64,000 bases of DNA from Pacificispira sp033344895. GTDB taxonomy: Bacteria; Pseudomonadota; Alphaproteobacteria; UBA8366; Aestuariispiraceae. The notes below the pieces were generated by a model that was given only the letters and a program-made list of their open reading frames with translations, was not told the origin of the DNA and ran no database searches. The position numbers and the translations under genes are program-made. Shown here piece after piece: positions 38,132-47,588 of this stretch. Every line of letters starts with the position of its first letter. Positions within the stretch are counted from its first letter, which is position 1. The stretch covers positions 2,542,001 to 2,606,000 of the forward strand of contig OZ245920.1 in the NCBI GenBank assembly GCA_965229685.1, read 5' to 3'.

Positions 38132-40477
38132 CTAGGCCTTCTCACCGGTCTTTGGCACCGAACTGGAACCCTTGCCCTTCTTCCCCTTGGCCTTCTTGGC
38201 CGGAGCATCCGGGAAGGCGAAGCGAAGCTTGTCTTCGGACGCGTCGGCATCGACCAGGACATTGCCGCCATTGGCCAGTTTGCCGAACAACAGCTCTTCG
38301 GCCAGCGGTCGCTTGATGTGTTCCTGGATGATCCGGGCCAGCGGGCGGGCACCGTACAGGTCGCTGTAGCCCTTGTTGCCCAACCAGGCACGCGCCTCGT
38401 CGGTCAGTTCGATGGTCACATCGCGATCGGCGAGTTGCGCTTCCAGCTGGATCACGAACTTGTCGACGACCTGACCGATGACATCCTTCGACAACCGGGC
38501 GAAGGGGATCACGGCGTCCAGGCGATTGCGGAACTCCGGCGTGAACAGTCGTTCGATCGCCTCGGTATCCTCGCCTTCGCGCTGCTCCCGGCCGAAACCG
38601 ATGGCGGGCTTCGCCATGTCGGCGGCCCCGGCATTGGTGGTCATGATCAGAACCACATTCCGGAAGTCGACCGACTTACCGTTATTGTCCGTCAGCTTGC
38701 CGTGATCCATGACCTGCAACAGGACGTTGAACAGATCCGGATGCGCCTTCTCGATCTCGTCGAGCAGCAGGACACAATGCGGCGTCTGATCGATAGCGTC
38801 GGTCAAAAGACCGCCCTGATCGAAGCCGACATAACCCGGGGGCGCGCCGATCAGACGGGACACCGTGTGCCGCTCCATATACTCCGACATGTCGAAGCGC
38901 TTCAGTTCGACGCCCATGGTTCGGGCCAGCTGCTTGGCGACCTCGGTCTTGCCGACGCCGGTCGGGCCGGAGAACAGGTAGGACCCGATCGGCTTTTCCG
39001 GTTCGCGCAGACCGGCACGCGCCAGCTTGATCGCCGAGGTCAGCGCATCGATCGCCTTGTCCTGGCCATAGACCATCGTCTTCAGGTCGGACTCCAGATT
39101 GGACAAGGCGTCGCGGTCGTCGCGGCTGACCTGTTTCGGGGGGATACGGGCGATCTTGGCGACCACCGCCTCGACATCGCGGGTCCCGATCTGCTTCTTG
39201 CGCTTGCTTTCCGCCAGCAGCATCTGCGCCGCGCCGACCTCGTCGATCACGTCGATCGCCTTGTCCGGCAGCTTGCGGTCGTTGATGTAGCGCGACGACA
39301 GTTCCACCGCCGTCTTGATGGCATCATGGGTGTACTTCACCCGGTGGTGATCCTCGTAATATGGCTTCAGCCCCATCAGGATCTTGATTGCGTCATCAAC
39401 GGACGGTTCGGTCACGTCGATCTTCTGGAAGCGGCGGGCAAGCGCCCGGTCCTTCTCGAAATGGCCGCGATATTCCTTGTAGGTCGTCGACCCAATGCAG
39501 CGCAGCGATCCGGACTGCAACGCGGGCTTCAGCAGATTGGATGCGTCCATAGCGCCGCCGGTCGTGGCACCGGCGCCGATCACGGTATGGATTTCGTCGA
39601 TGAACAGGATGGCGCCTTCGGTCTGCTCCAATTCCTTCATCACCGCCTTCAGGCGTTCCTCGAAATCACCGCGATAGCGGGTCCCGGCCAGCAGCGCGCC
39701 CATGTCCAGCGAGAAGATCGTGCAGGTTGCCAGCACGTCCGGCACGTCCAGTTCGACGATCCGCTTCGCCAGGCCCTCGGCGATAGCGGTCTTGCCGACA
39801 CCGGGATCGCCGACCAGAAGCGGATTGTTCTTGGTCCGGCGGCACAAGACCTGAATGACACGCTCGACTTCCTGCGTGCGCCCGATCAGCGGGTCGATCT
39901 TGCCTTCGCCTGCCTTGGCGTTCAGATCGACGCAATAGGCGTCCAGCGCCTCGTGCCCCGACTTGTTGACGTCTTCGGCCTTGGCATCTTCCTCCGTCCC
40001 GGACGGGGCCGCACTCGCAGCCGCCGGATCGGGCTCCTGCCCCGGCACCTTGGCGATGCCGTGCGAGATATAGTTCACCGCATCGAAGCGCGTCATGTCC
40101 TGAAGCTGCAGGAAGTAGACGGCGTGGCTTTCCCGCTCCGAGAAAATCGCGACCAGGACGTTCGCGCCGGTCACCTCTTCACGGCCGGACGACTGGACGT
40201 GAATCGCAGCGCGCTGCAGTACGCGCTGAAAACCGGCGGTCGGCTTCGGGTCCTCGTCCAGCAGCGTGACGAGATTGCTGAGGTCGTTGTCGATATAGTC
40301 CGACAGACTGCCGCCCAGCTTCTCGACATCGACCCCGCAGGCACGCATGACGGCGACAGCGTCCTGATCTTCGGTCAGGGCGAGCAGCAGATGCTCCAAA
40401 GTCGCATATTCATGGCTGCGTTCCCCGGCGTGACCGAGGGCGCGATGCAGAGTCTGTTCCAGAGCCTTGGATAACAT
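38132..40477 (-). CDS. clpA: ClpA, ATP-dependent Clp protease ATP-binding subunit
   Basis: A 781-residue AAA+ unfoldase. The N-domain (about 1-140) is followed by D1 with Walker A GDPGVGKT and D2 with GPTGVGKTE, and GYVGFDQGG in the D2 pore. It feeds substrates to ClpP. It lies 156 bases downstream of clpS, its adaptor for N-end-rule substrates. The ATG at 40477 gives the standard MLSKALEQTLHRAL start. The C-terminus carries a Lys-rich tail (AKKAKGKKGKG) beyond the usual end. Confidence 0.95.
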   Translation of the reverse strand: MLSKALEQTLHRALGHAGERSHEYATLEHLLLALTEDQDAVAVMRACGVDVEKLGGSLSDYIDNDLSNLVTLLDEDPKPTAGFQRVLQRAAIHVQSSGREEVTGANVLVAIFSERESHAVYFLQLQDMTRFDAVNYISHGIAKVPGQEPDPAAASAAPSGTEEDAKAEDVNKSGHEALDAYCVDLNAKAGEGKIDPLIGRTQEVERVIQVLCRRTKNNPLLVGDPGVGKTAIAEGLAKRIVELDVPDVLATCTIFSLDMGALLAGTRYRGDFEERLKAVMKELEQTEGAILFIDEIHTVIGAGATTGGAMDASNLLKPALQSGSLRCIGSTTYKEYRGHFEKDRALARRFQKIDVTEPSVDDAIKILMGLKPYYEDHHRVKYTHDAIKTAVELSSRYINDRKLPDKAIDVIDEVGAAQMLLAESKRKKQIGTRDVEAVVAKIARIPPKQVSRDDRDALSNLESDLKTMVYGQDKAIDALTSAIKLARAGLREPEKPIGSYLFSGPTGVGKTEVAKQLARTMGVELKRFDMSEYMERHTVSRLIGAPPGYVGFDQGGLLTDAIDQTPHCVLLLDEIEKAHPDLFNVLLQVMDHGKLTDNNGKSVDFRNVVLIMTTNAGAADMAKPAIGFGREQREGEDTEAIERLFTPEFRNRLDAVIPFARLSKDVIGQVVDKFVIQLEAQLADRDVTIELTDEARAWLGNKGYSDLYGARPLARIIQEHIKRPLAEELLFGKLANGGNVLVDADASEDKLRFAFPDAPAKKAKGKKGKGSSSVPKTGEKA

Positions 40478-40633
40478 GTAACGGCAGTCTCCTGGTTCGA
40501 GGAGCCGGCCCCTGAGGATTCCGTCCGTTGGCCGGCCCTGATGACTCAAGTCTAATACGAGTCGGGTTAACGAAGTCCTTAAGACTCAGTTTGGAACGCG
40601 GAGCCTGCTATGCAAGTCCCGCGCCGGTTTTCC

Positions 40634-41017
40634 CTATTCCTTCTCCAGCGTACACTGGAGCGGGTGGCCTTCCTTGCGCGCCAGGTCCATGACCTGCGTC
40701 GCCTTCGTCTCCGCCACTTCATAAGTATAGACGCCGCAAACGCCGACACCGCGATTGTGGACATGCAGCATGATCTGCGTGGCCTCCTCGCGGCTCTTGT
40801 TGAACAGGCGCTCCAGGATGAAGACGACGAACTCCATCGGCGTGTAGTCGTCGTTCAGCATCAGCACCTTGTACATCGACGGCTTCTTGGTCTTCGGACG
40901 CGTCTTCGTGACGACGCCGGTACCGGGACCGCCGCCTTCATCACCGTCCTTGCGGTCGTCCCTGTCCGGCCCGCCGTGAAGCGCCGCCCCGGGTTCCTGC
41001 CGCTGCCATTCCGTCAT
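40634..41017 (-). CDS. clpS: ClpS, adaptor of ClpAP
   Basis: A 127-residue protein. The conserved core has MLNDDYTPMEFVVFIL (substrate-binding pocket residues) and MLHVHNRGVGVCGVYTYEVAETKA. A flexible Gly/Asp-rich N-terminal tail (about 1-40), longer than in E. coli, precedes it. It delivers N-degron proteins to ClpA, which is encoded next. Confidence 0.93.
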   Translation of the reverse strand: MTEWQRQEPGAALHGGPDRDDRKDGDEGGGPGTGVVTKTRPKTKKPSMYKVLMLNDDYTPMEFVVFILERLFNKSREEATQIMLHVHNRGVGVCGVYTYEVAETKATQVMDLARKEGHPLQCTLEKE

Positions 41018-41249
41018 GTCTGTTCGACCGATCCTGACTCTTGTTGGAAAATCGGGTGAAGCCGCCTCGGGCCGGGATGCCCCGACCGACGGCCACTGCC
41101 TCAGTGCACCGCATTATATTGTGCGATTCAAGCGCATTCAAAGGGGGAGATCATGCCGAAGGACCGGTTGATCGGCGGCACCCGTCATGATGATCTGGTT
41201 AAGTCCCTGACTTTGGGGCTGCGGAAAGGTCCGTCTGACGGAGGCAGCG

Positions 41250-41630
41250 ATGAAATTTGATATTCAGGATCCGCCCCGCCCGTTCCGTGTGGGCGCCAAG
41301 GGCGACATCGAATTGCTGGATTGTGGCACGGTCCGACTGGCCCCGGATGAGCAGGTGACCTTTCGCACCGACAATCGGGGCGCCACCGCCTTTGACGTCA
41401 CGCGCAAGGAATTCGGCTATTACGCATCCAATTCCCTGAATGGCACGCTGCCGCGACAGGGATTGCGCGCCGCGCTATGCCGGAACGATGCCCATGGCCT
41501 CCTGTACATGCTGTTCGTCGAAAAGGGAAAAGAGAATCAGTACCGCAGCTACCTCGACGCCGAAGGCATGTCCCATCTGGGATGGATGGATGAACTGGAT
41601 CCGGCCAGCCTGCCGACCCGCGCGCCCTGA
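41250..41630 (+). CDS. Conserved-looking protein of unknown function
   Basis: A 126-residue soluble protein, with GGAGGCAGCG upstream of the ATG. The sequence reads as a small beta-rich domain (FRVGAKGDIELLDCGTVRLAPDEQ; VTFRTDNRGATAFDVTRKEFGYYASNSLNG), with two cysteines. No family recognised. The clean ribosome site and core composition make it a real gene. Confidence 0.65.
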   Translation: MKFDIQDPPRPFRVGAKGDIELLDCGTVRLAPDEQVTFRTDNRGATAFDVTRKEFGYYASNSLNGTLPRQGLRAALCRNDAHGLLYMLFVEKGKENQYRSYLDAEGMSHLGWMDELDPASLPTRAP

Positions 41631-41688
41631 AACCACGCCCAGACTACGCGCCCCGGAATCCGTTCCCCCGGAGCCGGTCTGGGCGGCA

Positions 41689-42339
41689 TCAGCCCTGCGG
41701 CGGCAGCAGTTCCAACAGGCCGAGGTCCTGGAACCCGCCCAGGACGGCATCGACCGCGATGGTGGCCAGGATGATGCCCATCACGCGACTGACCACATTG
41801 GCACCGGTGTTTCCCAGCAGGGGTTTGAGCTTTGCGGCCATCAGCAGCAGAACCAGCGTAATTGCCATGACCCCCAGGAGCAGAACGCCCGTCGCGGCCT
41901 GCTCGGCAATCGGGGTTTCATGGTTGTCGGTCAACACGACAATGGCCAGCATCGCCCCGGGGGAAGCGATCGACGGCATCGCCATTGGAAAGACCGCGCC
42001 CGAAAGATAGTCCCTTTCCGCCTCCTTGATCTCGCGATCCGATTTCGCCTCGCCAAAGATCATGGTCATCGCAAACAGGAACAGAATGATACCGCCGGCA
42101 ATCTGGAACGACCCGAACCGCAAACCGAGGGTCTCAAGCAGAATCTGACCGCCGACCAGGAAGAGCAGCAGGACGATGGTCGCGATCAGGACCGCGCGCA
42201 CGGCGAACTTGATGTGGAGATGTTTCGGCACCCGCGCCGTGGCGAAATAGAAGACCGGCAGGGACCCGATCGGATCCACCACCACCAGAATGGTGATGAA
42301 TTCCCGCGCGAGTTCCGCCCAGTTTAGCCAATCCGGCAT
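41689..42339 (-). CDS. MarC-family integral membrane protein
   Basis: A 216-residue protein with six helices. It has the MarC features VVDPIGSLPVFY near the start, GGIILFLFAMTMIFG, and MAMPSIASPGAM (the NPxxG-like repeat region). The family was once linked to multiple antibiotic resistance, which was later not supported; its transport role is unknown. Confidence 0.85.
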   Translation of the reverse strand: MPDWLNWAELAREFITILVVVDPIGSLPVFYFATARVPKHLHIKFAVRAVLIATIVLLLFLVGGQILLETLGLRFGSFQIAGGIILFLFAMTMIFGEAKSDREIKEAERDYLSGAVFPMAMPSIASPGAMLAIVVLTDNHETPIAEQAATGVLLLGVMAITLVLLLMAAKLKPLLGNTGANVVSRVMGIILATIAVDAVLGGFQDLGLLELLPPQG

Positions 42340-42437
42340 GCAAAAATCCTGATATCGACGTCAATCGGACGCGCGCGGCCCGCTCTCACGCATATATGCA
42401 CCGATTCATGCAAAAAGGAGAGATCGCCGAGAAAAAA

Positions 42438-42710
42438 CTACTCCGTTCCGATCCGGGGTGGTCCGCCCTTCGCGGCCTGGCTCGGCCCAAAGGCCTTATC
42501 GAGGATCCGGGTCGAATCCTCCGCCAGGCGAATTGCCTCACTCAGATGCTCCAGAACCTTGATGTTGTTGGCAAGTACGTGCTGGGCCTCGGGGCGGACA
42601 TCGTCGGTAATCTTGGTGCAGCGGATCAGAACGTCCTTCCGGAGCACGCGCAGAATCGTCTCGAGACGCTGACCGTCGGGATGCTCGTCGGAAACAAGAA
42701 AATGCGTCAT
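42438..42710 (-). CDS. Small protein of unknown function
   Basis: A 90-residue, mostly helical, soluble protein (DGQRLETILRVLRKDVLIRCTKI, then VLANNIKVLEHLSEAIRLA). One Cys. Composition is core-like and the frame is well kept, but I recognise no family and the ribosome site is weak (GGAGAC, 6 bases upstream). Confidence 0.6.
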   Translation of the reverse strand: MTHFLVSDEHPDGQRLETILRVLRKDVLIRCTKITDDVRPEAQHVLANNIKVLEHLSEAIRLAEDSTRILDKAFGPSQAAKGGPPRIGTE

Positions 42711-42955
42711 TGGACGGTCTCCTCACCATGGTGTTCGAATTCGGACATTCCCGATTGCCCCTGGATTGTCCCAGATTGCCTCTGGTCGCAGCATAGCCCC
42801 GTTCTCCCTCGGGCGTCGACAACGAGATTTTCCGCAGAAACCGGTTGCATTGCGGACCCTGCGCGGGTACAAGCCGCGCTCGATACGCAGATGAGAAGCC
42901 GTCGATACGGCGCCGTAGGCGCGACGCGACGCAGGAATTTTGGAGCGCGAGTGCG

Positions 42956-43177
42956 ATGAAAAAAGACATTCATCCGGAATACCACTGGATCACCGTCACC
43001 ATGACCGACGGCACGAGCTACAAGACGCGCTCGACCTGGGGTTCCGAAGGCGACGAAATGAAGCTGGACATCGATCCGACCGGACATCCGGCCTGGACCG
43101 GCGGCACGGGCAAGCTGATGGCGTCCGGCCAGTTGGACCGCTTCAACAAGCGCTTCGCCGGTTTCGGCATCAAGTAA
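42956..43177 (+). CDS. rpmE: Ribosomal protein bL31
   Basis: A 73-residue protein starting MKKDIHPEYHWITVTMTDG and ending in RFNKRFAGF, the typical bL31 pattern. The usual zinc cysteines (CxxC) are absent, so this is the C-minus form. The ATG at 42956 is set by homology; GGAG lies upstream. It is followed by a strong terminator. Confidence 0.92.
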   Translation: MKKDIHPEYHWITVTMTDGTSYKTRSTWGSEGDEMKLDIDPTGHPAWTGGTGKLMASGQLDRFNKRFAGFGIK

Positions 43178-43203
43178 GCAGCGCTTGCTGGACGTGCGTT
43201 TCT

Positions 43204-43228
43204 GGGCGGCCCTCAGGCCGCCCTTTTC
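43204..43228 (+). terminator. Rho-independent terminator after rpmE
   Basis: GGGCGGCC-CTCA-GGCCGCCC, an 8-bp perfect GC stem with a 4-base loop, followed by TTTTCG. Confidence 0.9.
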
Positions 43229-43252
43229 GCGTTCCGGGTCCAATTTTTCCCT

Positions 43253-43281
43253 CTTGAACGACCAGAATTCTATTCCCATAT
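43253..43281 (+). promoter_or_regulatory. Sigma-32 (RpoH) heat-shock promoter of hsp20
   Basis: CTTGAA (43253-43258), 15 bp, TCCCATAT (43274-43281), close to the RpoH consensus CTTGAAA / CCCCATNT. It lies about 140 bases upstream of the hsp20 ATG, leaving a 5' leader of about 130 bases. Confidence 0.75.
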
Positions 43282-43357
43282 CCGCTTGGCCGGAAGGCGC
43301 CGTGGAATGCCCAGCTTGGGGTTCCGATAAGCGGACCAACGCAATTCGGCACAACGG

Positions 43358-43384
43358 GAGACGCCGCCGTCATCGGGGCGTCTC
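43358..43384 (+). other. Hairpin in the hsp20 5' leader
   Basis: GAGACGCC and GGCGTCTC pair perfectly around an 11-base loop, ending about 24 bases before the AAGGAGGA ribosome site. A ROSE-type thermometer in alphaproteobacterial hsp20 leaders would be expected here, but the shape seen does not itself cover the ribosome site. Confidence 0.45.
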
Positions 43385-43420
43385 GGGAAAAACTGGTATC
43401 GCTCAAGAAGGAGGATCACC

Positions 43421-43885
43421 ATGCGTGGATTTGATATGACCCCGCTGTTGCGTACGACCGTCGGCTTCGATCGCTTGGCCCGTACACTGGACACTCTGGC
43501 GGCCGAACAGGTGCCGACCTACCCGCCCTACAATATCGAAAAGCTCGACGAGGATAGCTACACCATCACCATGGCTGTGGCCGGCTTCTCCGAGGACGAC
43601 CTGGAAATCACGGTGCAGGAAAACCAGTTGACCGTGAAAGGCAAGATTTCCGTCCCGGAAGACGCCGTCGAGCGTCAATTCCTGCATCGTGGCATCGCGG
43701 AACGCGCCTTCGAGCGTCAGTTCAGCCTGGCCGACCATATCAAGGTCGGAGACGCCTCCATGCAGAATGGCCTTCTGCACATTTCGCTGAAGCGTGAAGT
43801 GCCGGAAGAAGCCAAGCCGCGCCAGATCGCAATCACGACCGCGAATGGCAACAATCGGAAAGCCATAGAGAAAAAGGCCGCGTAA
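43421..43885 (+). CDS. Small heat-shock protein Hsp20 (IbpA-like)
   Basis: A 154-residue chaperone. The alpha-crystallin domain (about 35-130) contains NIEKLDEDSYTITMAVAGFSEDDLEI and GLLHISLKREVPE, with an IAI tail motif (RQIAIT). It holds unfolded proteins for refolding by DnaK and ClpB. AAGGAGGA precedes the ATG, and a sigma-32 promoter lies upstream. Confidence 0.92.
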   Translation: MRGFDMTPLLRTTVGFDRLARTLDTLAAEQVPTYPPYNIEKLDEDSYTITMAVAGFSEDDLEITVQENQLTVKGKISVPEDAVERQFLHRGIAERAFERQFSLADHIKVGDASMQNGLLHISLKREVPEEAKPRQIAITTANGNNRKAIEKKAA

Positions 43886-43908
43886 CAGCGACCTTTCACC
43901 GGACCGGA

Positions 43909-43948
43909 ATCGGGGCGCGTCGCAGGATCGGCGCGCCCCGATCATTTT
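43909..43948 (+). terminator. Rho-independent terminator after hsp20
   Basis: ATCGGGGCGCG and CGCGCCCCGAT form an 11-bp stem (43909-43919 with 43932-43942), followed by CATTTTCG. Confidence 0.8.
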
Positions 43949-43952
43949 CGGG

Positions 43953-44564
43953 CTAGGCCGGATCCCATCGATGGGTTCTCAGCGCCGCAATGGCGTGGTC
44001 GAGAATGCGGTCCAAACGCTCCCGAGTGCGCGCATCCCTGTCCAGTGCGATCATCTGCGGCGCCCGATAGGCAACCGTCATATCCTGCAGCATGCGCGCC
44101 GCTTCAACCGCATGTGTTCGCGTCAGGCCCTCGGCCGCCAGAAAGCGGGCAACCAGTCTTTCAAACTGCCGGTGGAGTCTCTCGACATGCCCCTGAACGG
44201 CGGCCCGATGACGGTCCGCCAGCGCGAGATAGGTCCGGAACAGGGCCGGATCGGCATCGAAGCGCGCGCATTTCAACCGATGCTGGGTCACCACATAGTC
44301 CCGAAGCGCCTGTTCAGGATCGGCGACAGTATCCACAACGGCATCGAGTTCGACCTCGATCTCCCGGAACCATCGCGCCACGAGGCTACGGATCATGTCT
44401 TCCTTGTTGCGGAAGAAACGGTAGGCATTGGCGGGGGACATGCCGCATTCATCGGCGACATCCTGAACGGTCAGGGTTGCCTTGCCCGTCCGCCGCAGGA
44501 TCTGTTCGGCGGCGGAAAGGATGCGGTCTTTCTGCGCATCGACGTCGATTCTAGGGCGCGGCAT
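43953..44564 (-). CDS. TetR-family transcriptional regulator
   Basis: A 203-residue regulator. The HTH is at about residues 10-55 (RILSAAEQILRRTGKATLTV, CGMSPANAYRFFRNKEDMI). The C-terminal ligand domain is rich in Arg and His. The leftward methyltransferase gene ends 6 bases before its start, so the two may be in one unit. Ligand unknown. Confidence 0.85.
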   Translation of the reverse strand: MPRPRIDVDAQKDRILSAAEQILRRTGKATLTVQDVADECGMSPANAYRFFRNKEDMIRSLVARWFREIEVELDAVVDTVADPEQALRDYVVTQHRLKCARFDADPALFRTYLALADRHRAAVQGHVERLHRQFERLVARFLAAEGLTRTHAVEAARMLQDMTVAYRAPQMIALDRDARTRERLDRILDHAIAALRTHRWDPA

Positions 44565-44570
44565 CGGAGT

Positions 44571-45014
44571 TCAGATCCAGCGCCTGACCCGCTCGCGATA
44601 GGCCTGGTACTCTGAGCCAAACTGCTCTGCCGTGCGTGCCTCCTCGAACGGAATGTACCACCAGTTGGCGGCGATGAAGAAAATCGGCACGACCACGAAG
44701 CCGAGGGCGGTATTACAGACAATCGCCACGCCCGTGAGGACAATCAGGAAGCCCAGATACATTGGATTGCGGGTCACTGCGAACGGGCCGGTGGTTACGA
44801 GTCGGTTCGGATCGCGAAACGTGTGGATGTTCGTCCGCACCGCCTTGAATCGCCGCGCCGCCATCAGCAGCAGCGCCACGCCGGCCAGAATGAAGAAAAG
44901 CCCTGCAAGATTATACGGCGGCGGCAGAAGCGGGATAGAATCGATCGTCAGCCGAATTGTCACGCAGACGGTGATCAGGATCGCGACCAGATAGGGTGGA
45001 ATGAACCAGGTCAA
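44571..45014 (-). CDS. Isoprenylcysteine carboxyl methyltransferase-like membrane protein
   Basis: About 147 residues from a TTG start, with GGGAG 8 bases upstream. Three or four helices precede the SAM-binding ICMT/PEMT signature: RFKAVRTNIHTF, then LVTTGPFAVTRNPMYLGFLI, then EARTAEQFGSEYQAYRERVRRWI. Bacterial members methylate lipids or small thiols; the substrate here is unknown. A longer frame from an ATG at 45107 is rejected because it begins inside the terminator of the next gene and in AT-rich DNA. Confidence 0.78.
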   Translation of the reverse strand: MTWFIPPYLVAILITVCVTIRLTIDSIPLLPPPYNLAGLFFILAGVALLLMAARRFKAVRTNIHTFRDPNRLVTTGPFAVTRNPMYLGFLIVLTGVAIVCNTALGFVVVPIFFIAANWWYIPFEEARTAEQFGSEYQAYRERVRRWI

Positions 45015-45092
45015 CAGCGAGACTCCCTGCGGAATGGATTTAATTGAAGGTTTATGTTTTTTATCATTTTTAAGTATCGGCGCAAGAAAATT

Positions 45093-45126
45093 CCGGATAC
45101 CCGGCATTTCGGTGCCGGGTATCCGG
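45093..45126 (-). terminator. Rho-independent terminator of the CHAT lipoprotein gene
   Basis: CCGGATACCCGGCA and TGCCGGGTATCCGG pair perfectly over 14 bp with a 6-base loop. On the minus strand AATTTTCTTG follows, so it ends the leftward transcript from 45138. Confidence 0.85.
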
Positions 45127-45137
45127 TTCGTGCCGCC

Positions 45138-47588
45138 TCAGACCGAGCCGGTGAGCTGGAACGCCGACCAGAAGACCGGGTGCGGAAACTCCTTGCGGGT
45201 CTCGATCATCGCCTCCCGCAATGCGCGGGCCTTCGGCATGGTCCGCAGGTTTTCATAGAAATGCTCCATGAGATAGGCGGTGCCCTCGTCCGAAACGGGC
45301 CAGAGGCTGGCCACGACCGACTGCGCCCCAGCATAAAGGAAGCCGCGCGTCAGGCCGATCACATCGTCTCCGGTCTCCACCGTCCCCAAACCGGTATCGC
45401 AGGCACTGAGCGTCACCAGGTCCGCGTTGAGACGCAAACCGTAGAGTTCATCCACGGTGAGGGAACCGTCCTCCCCATCGCCCGGCGACAACAGCAGGCG
45501 CGACGAAAGCGGCGCCGTGGGATCGAACTGGCCGTGAGAGGCGAGATGCAGGTAGCGGAAGGCCGGCGCAAACTTCTTGAAGCTCGATTCCGACGCATAT
45601 TGGCGCAGCAGAACGCGGGAATGCTCCCAGCCCTTGTCGATGGCCCGGGTTTCGTTTTCCGCCCCCGGAAGGTCCAGAGACGGGTCGCCAAGATCCGGGT
45701 TGCCAAAGGCGAGGAGTTCCTGGGTTGGCGCGTTCTCCTTGTTCAGGAATCGCATGACCGACGCGCTGGGTAGGATTCTCAGATTGAACCGGTCGATCAG
45801 GAAGGACGATCCGTCATGCAGCGCGGCGAAGGGGACATAGTGCAACGGTCCATGCGGCACGATGGTCAGCCGCTTGCCGACCAACTGGCCTTCCACCGGC
45901 GCAACCAGACGGTCATACACCCGTTGCCCGGCCTTCAGATAGGCATCCGCCCGCACATTCTGCACAGACCGGCGGAAATTGGTCACGGTCGACGCCAGGG
46001 GGAACCGCGGCAGTGCCACGGCCCGGATTTCCTGGCGGGTGACGGTAAAGGCAATCAGATCTTCACCCTGCCCGAAATACTCCAGCAGGACTTCGTCCGG
46101 CGCCAATCGGGCCTGAATGGCAGCGGCCTGTTCCGGCGACACCGTCACCAGGGATGCCAGCTCCGGCGCGGCTGACTGCAGGGCCTGCCGCTTCTGGTCG
46201 AGGGTCGCCGCCCGCTTGGCCTGGCTGTCGACGTCCAGGGACGCCACCTCGACAGACTTGCGCTCCAGAGTATCCAGTTCGTCGACAAGGACGGCCACCG
46301 CGGGATTGCTGGTCGCGAACTGACGCCGGCTGGCCAGCATGTCGACCATGGCACGGGCCTTGGCCCGTTCCGCATAATCGAATGCCGCGACGGCATCGCC
46401 TTCCGCGATCAGGAGGCGGACCAGGTCCAGATAGACGTCGTTGCGGTTCCCGACGAAACCAAGCTTGTAGGACTCACTCTCGAGATTGGACCGCTGGCGT
46501 TCCAGGACCTCGATCGCACGGCGATAGTAGCGCTGCGCCCCGGCCGGATCTCCCTGGGCCAGGGCAATCTGGCCGCGCTCATAGAGGATCTGAAAATGGG
46601 TGTCCCCGAAACTCGCCAATCGAGACTCGGCCAGCAACTCGTCATAGCCGACCTGGGCCTCGTCGATGCGCCCCGCCTTGAAGGCGGTGCGATAGACCAT
46701 GACCTGCAGGGGGAAATCCTGAACGAACCCGATATCGTCGAAATTTGTCCCGGCAACGGCATAGGCAATCGGCTCGAGGATCGGCTTCTCGATCACCATC
46801 AGCGCGCCGATAAACGCGTCCGTCGCCTTCTGGAAGCCGGATCGGTCATCCCGGGTGAAGGCATTGTAGGCGTCTTCGTAGCGTCCTTCGATGAAGTAGC
46901 TCTGTCCGATCCATCGGCGCAGAAGTGCCAGTTGGGTCGCATCGTCAATTTCGGATTTGTTGGACTGCTCATAGATTGCCATCAGCCCGCTCCGATACCG
47001 CTGGGCCGCATCCGGGTCACCGCGCAGCGCCTCGATGGTCGCCAGCCAGCCGAGCGGCTCGATCCGAGCGAATGTCCGCACCTGTTGAGCGTAGAAGCTG
47101 TCTTCGGAATTCGGGTTATTCATCCCGAAGGTCAGAATGGCGGTCATCGCATTCAGACCTTCGTTCATCACCGCGCGGGGATTCCGCTTCGACGCCTCAT
47201 ATGCCGCCGTCGCATATTCATGCGCCTCGTCATACCGGCCCAGCGCCAGATACTTTTCGACCTCGAGACCGTTCAGGAGGATTTCGACGTAATCGTCGTT
47301 GTAGGTCATGATCGGCGCCGGGCTGAAATCCTCCCGAAAGGCGCGTTCCTTGAGCGGCGGCAGGCAGCGGTCCAGTTCGGAATAGCGCTGCAATGCCTGC
47401 AGCGCCTTGCAGACATAGTAATGGTCCGACACCGACAGATCGGTGTATTTCGACTCCGAAGCGCCCTCAGCGACTGCGGAAAAATTGCCCTGGCCGGCGC
47501 TGCGGGACGTGGCGGTGACGCATCCGGCAAGGCCCACGCAAAGCACCGCGGTCCCCAGCCACGCAAATGACCTGTTCAACGATTTCAT
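45138..47588 (-). CDS. TPR-CHAT lipoprotein (caspase-like peptidase domain)
   Basis: An 816-residue protein. The signal peptide ends in the lipobox GLAGC, so it should be lipid-anchored. TPR-like helical repeats fill about residues 50-430. The C-terminal CHAT domain (about 520-816) has the catalytic pair His685 (LASHGQF) and Cys730 (TLSACDTGLG). CHAT enzymes are caspase-related peptidases; in bacteria they often work in regulated proteolysis or defence, but a periplasmic lipoprotein form suggests a role in envelope processing. The ATG at 47588 gives the proper signal peptide. No obvious partner lies beside it. Confidence 0.85.
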   Translation of the reverse strand: MKSLNRSFAWLGTAVLCVGLAGCVTATSRSAGQGNFSAVAEGASESKYTDLSVSDHYYVCKALQALQRYSELDRCLPPLKERAFREDFSPAPIMTYNDDYVEILLNGLEVEKYLALGRYDEAHEYATAAYEASKRNPRAVMNEGLNAMTAILTFGMNNPNSEDSFYAQQVRTFARIEPLGWLATIEALRGDPDAAQRYRSGLMAIYEQSNKSEIDDATQLALLRRWIGQSYFIEGRYEDAYNAFTRDDRSGFQKATDAFIGALMVIEKPILEPIAYAVAGTNFDDIGFVQDFPLQVMVYRTAFKAGRIDEAQVGYDELLAESRLASFGDTHFQILYERGQIALAQGDPAGAQRYYRRAIEVLERQRSNLESESYKLGFVGNRNDVYLDLVRLLIAEGDAVAAFDYAERAKARAMVDMLASRRQFATSNPAVAVLVDELDTLERKSVEVASLDVDSQAKRAATLDQKRQALQSAAPELASLVTVSPEQAAAIQARLAPDEVLLEYFGQGEDLIAFTVTRQEIRAVALPRFPLASTVTNFRRSVQNVRADAYLKAGQRVYDRLVAPVEGQLVGKRLTIVPHGPLHYVPFAALHDGSSFLIDRFNLRILPSASVMRFLNKENAPTQELLAFGNPDLGDPSLDLPGAENETRAIDKGWEHSRVLLRQYASESSFKKFAPAFRYLHLASHGQFDPTAPLSSRLLLSPGDGEDGSLTVDELYGLRLNADLVTLSACDTGLGTVETGDDVIGLTRGFLYAGAQSVVASLWPVSDEGTAYLMEHFYENLRTMPKARALREAMIETRKEFPHPVFWSAFQLTGSV

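Noticed and set aside
38108..40474. A 788-codon open frame on the plus strand opposite clpA
   Set aside because: It is the complement of a strongly biased GC-rich gene; clpA motifs on the minus strand are unmistakable.
45015..45107. Extended N-terminus of the methyltransferase-like protein from an ATG at 45107
   Set aside because: That start lies in the stem of the neighbouring gene's terminator and the added part is AT-rich and without homology-like features.
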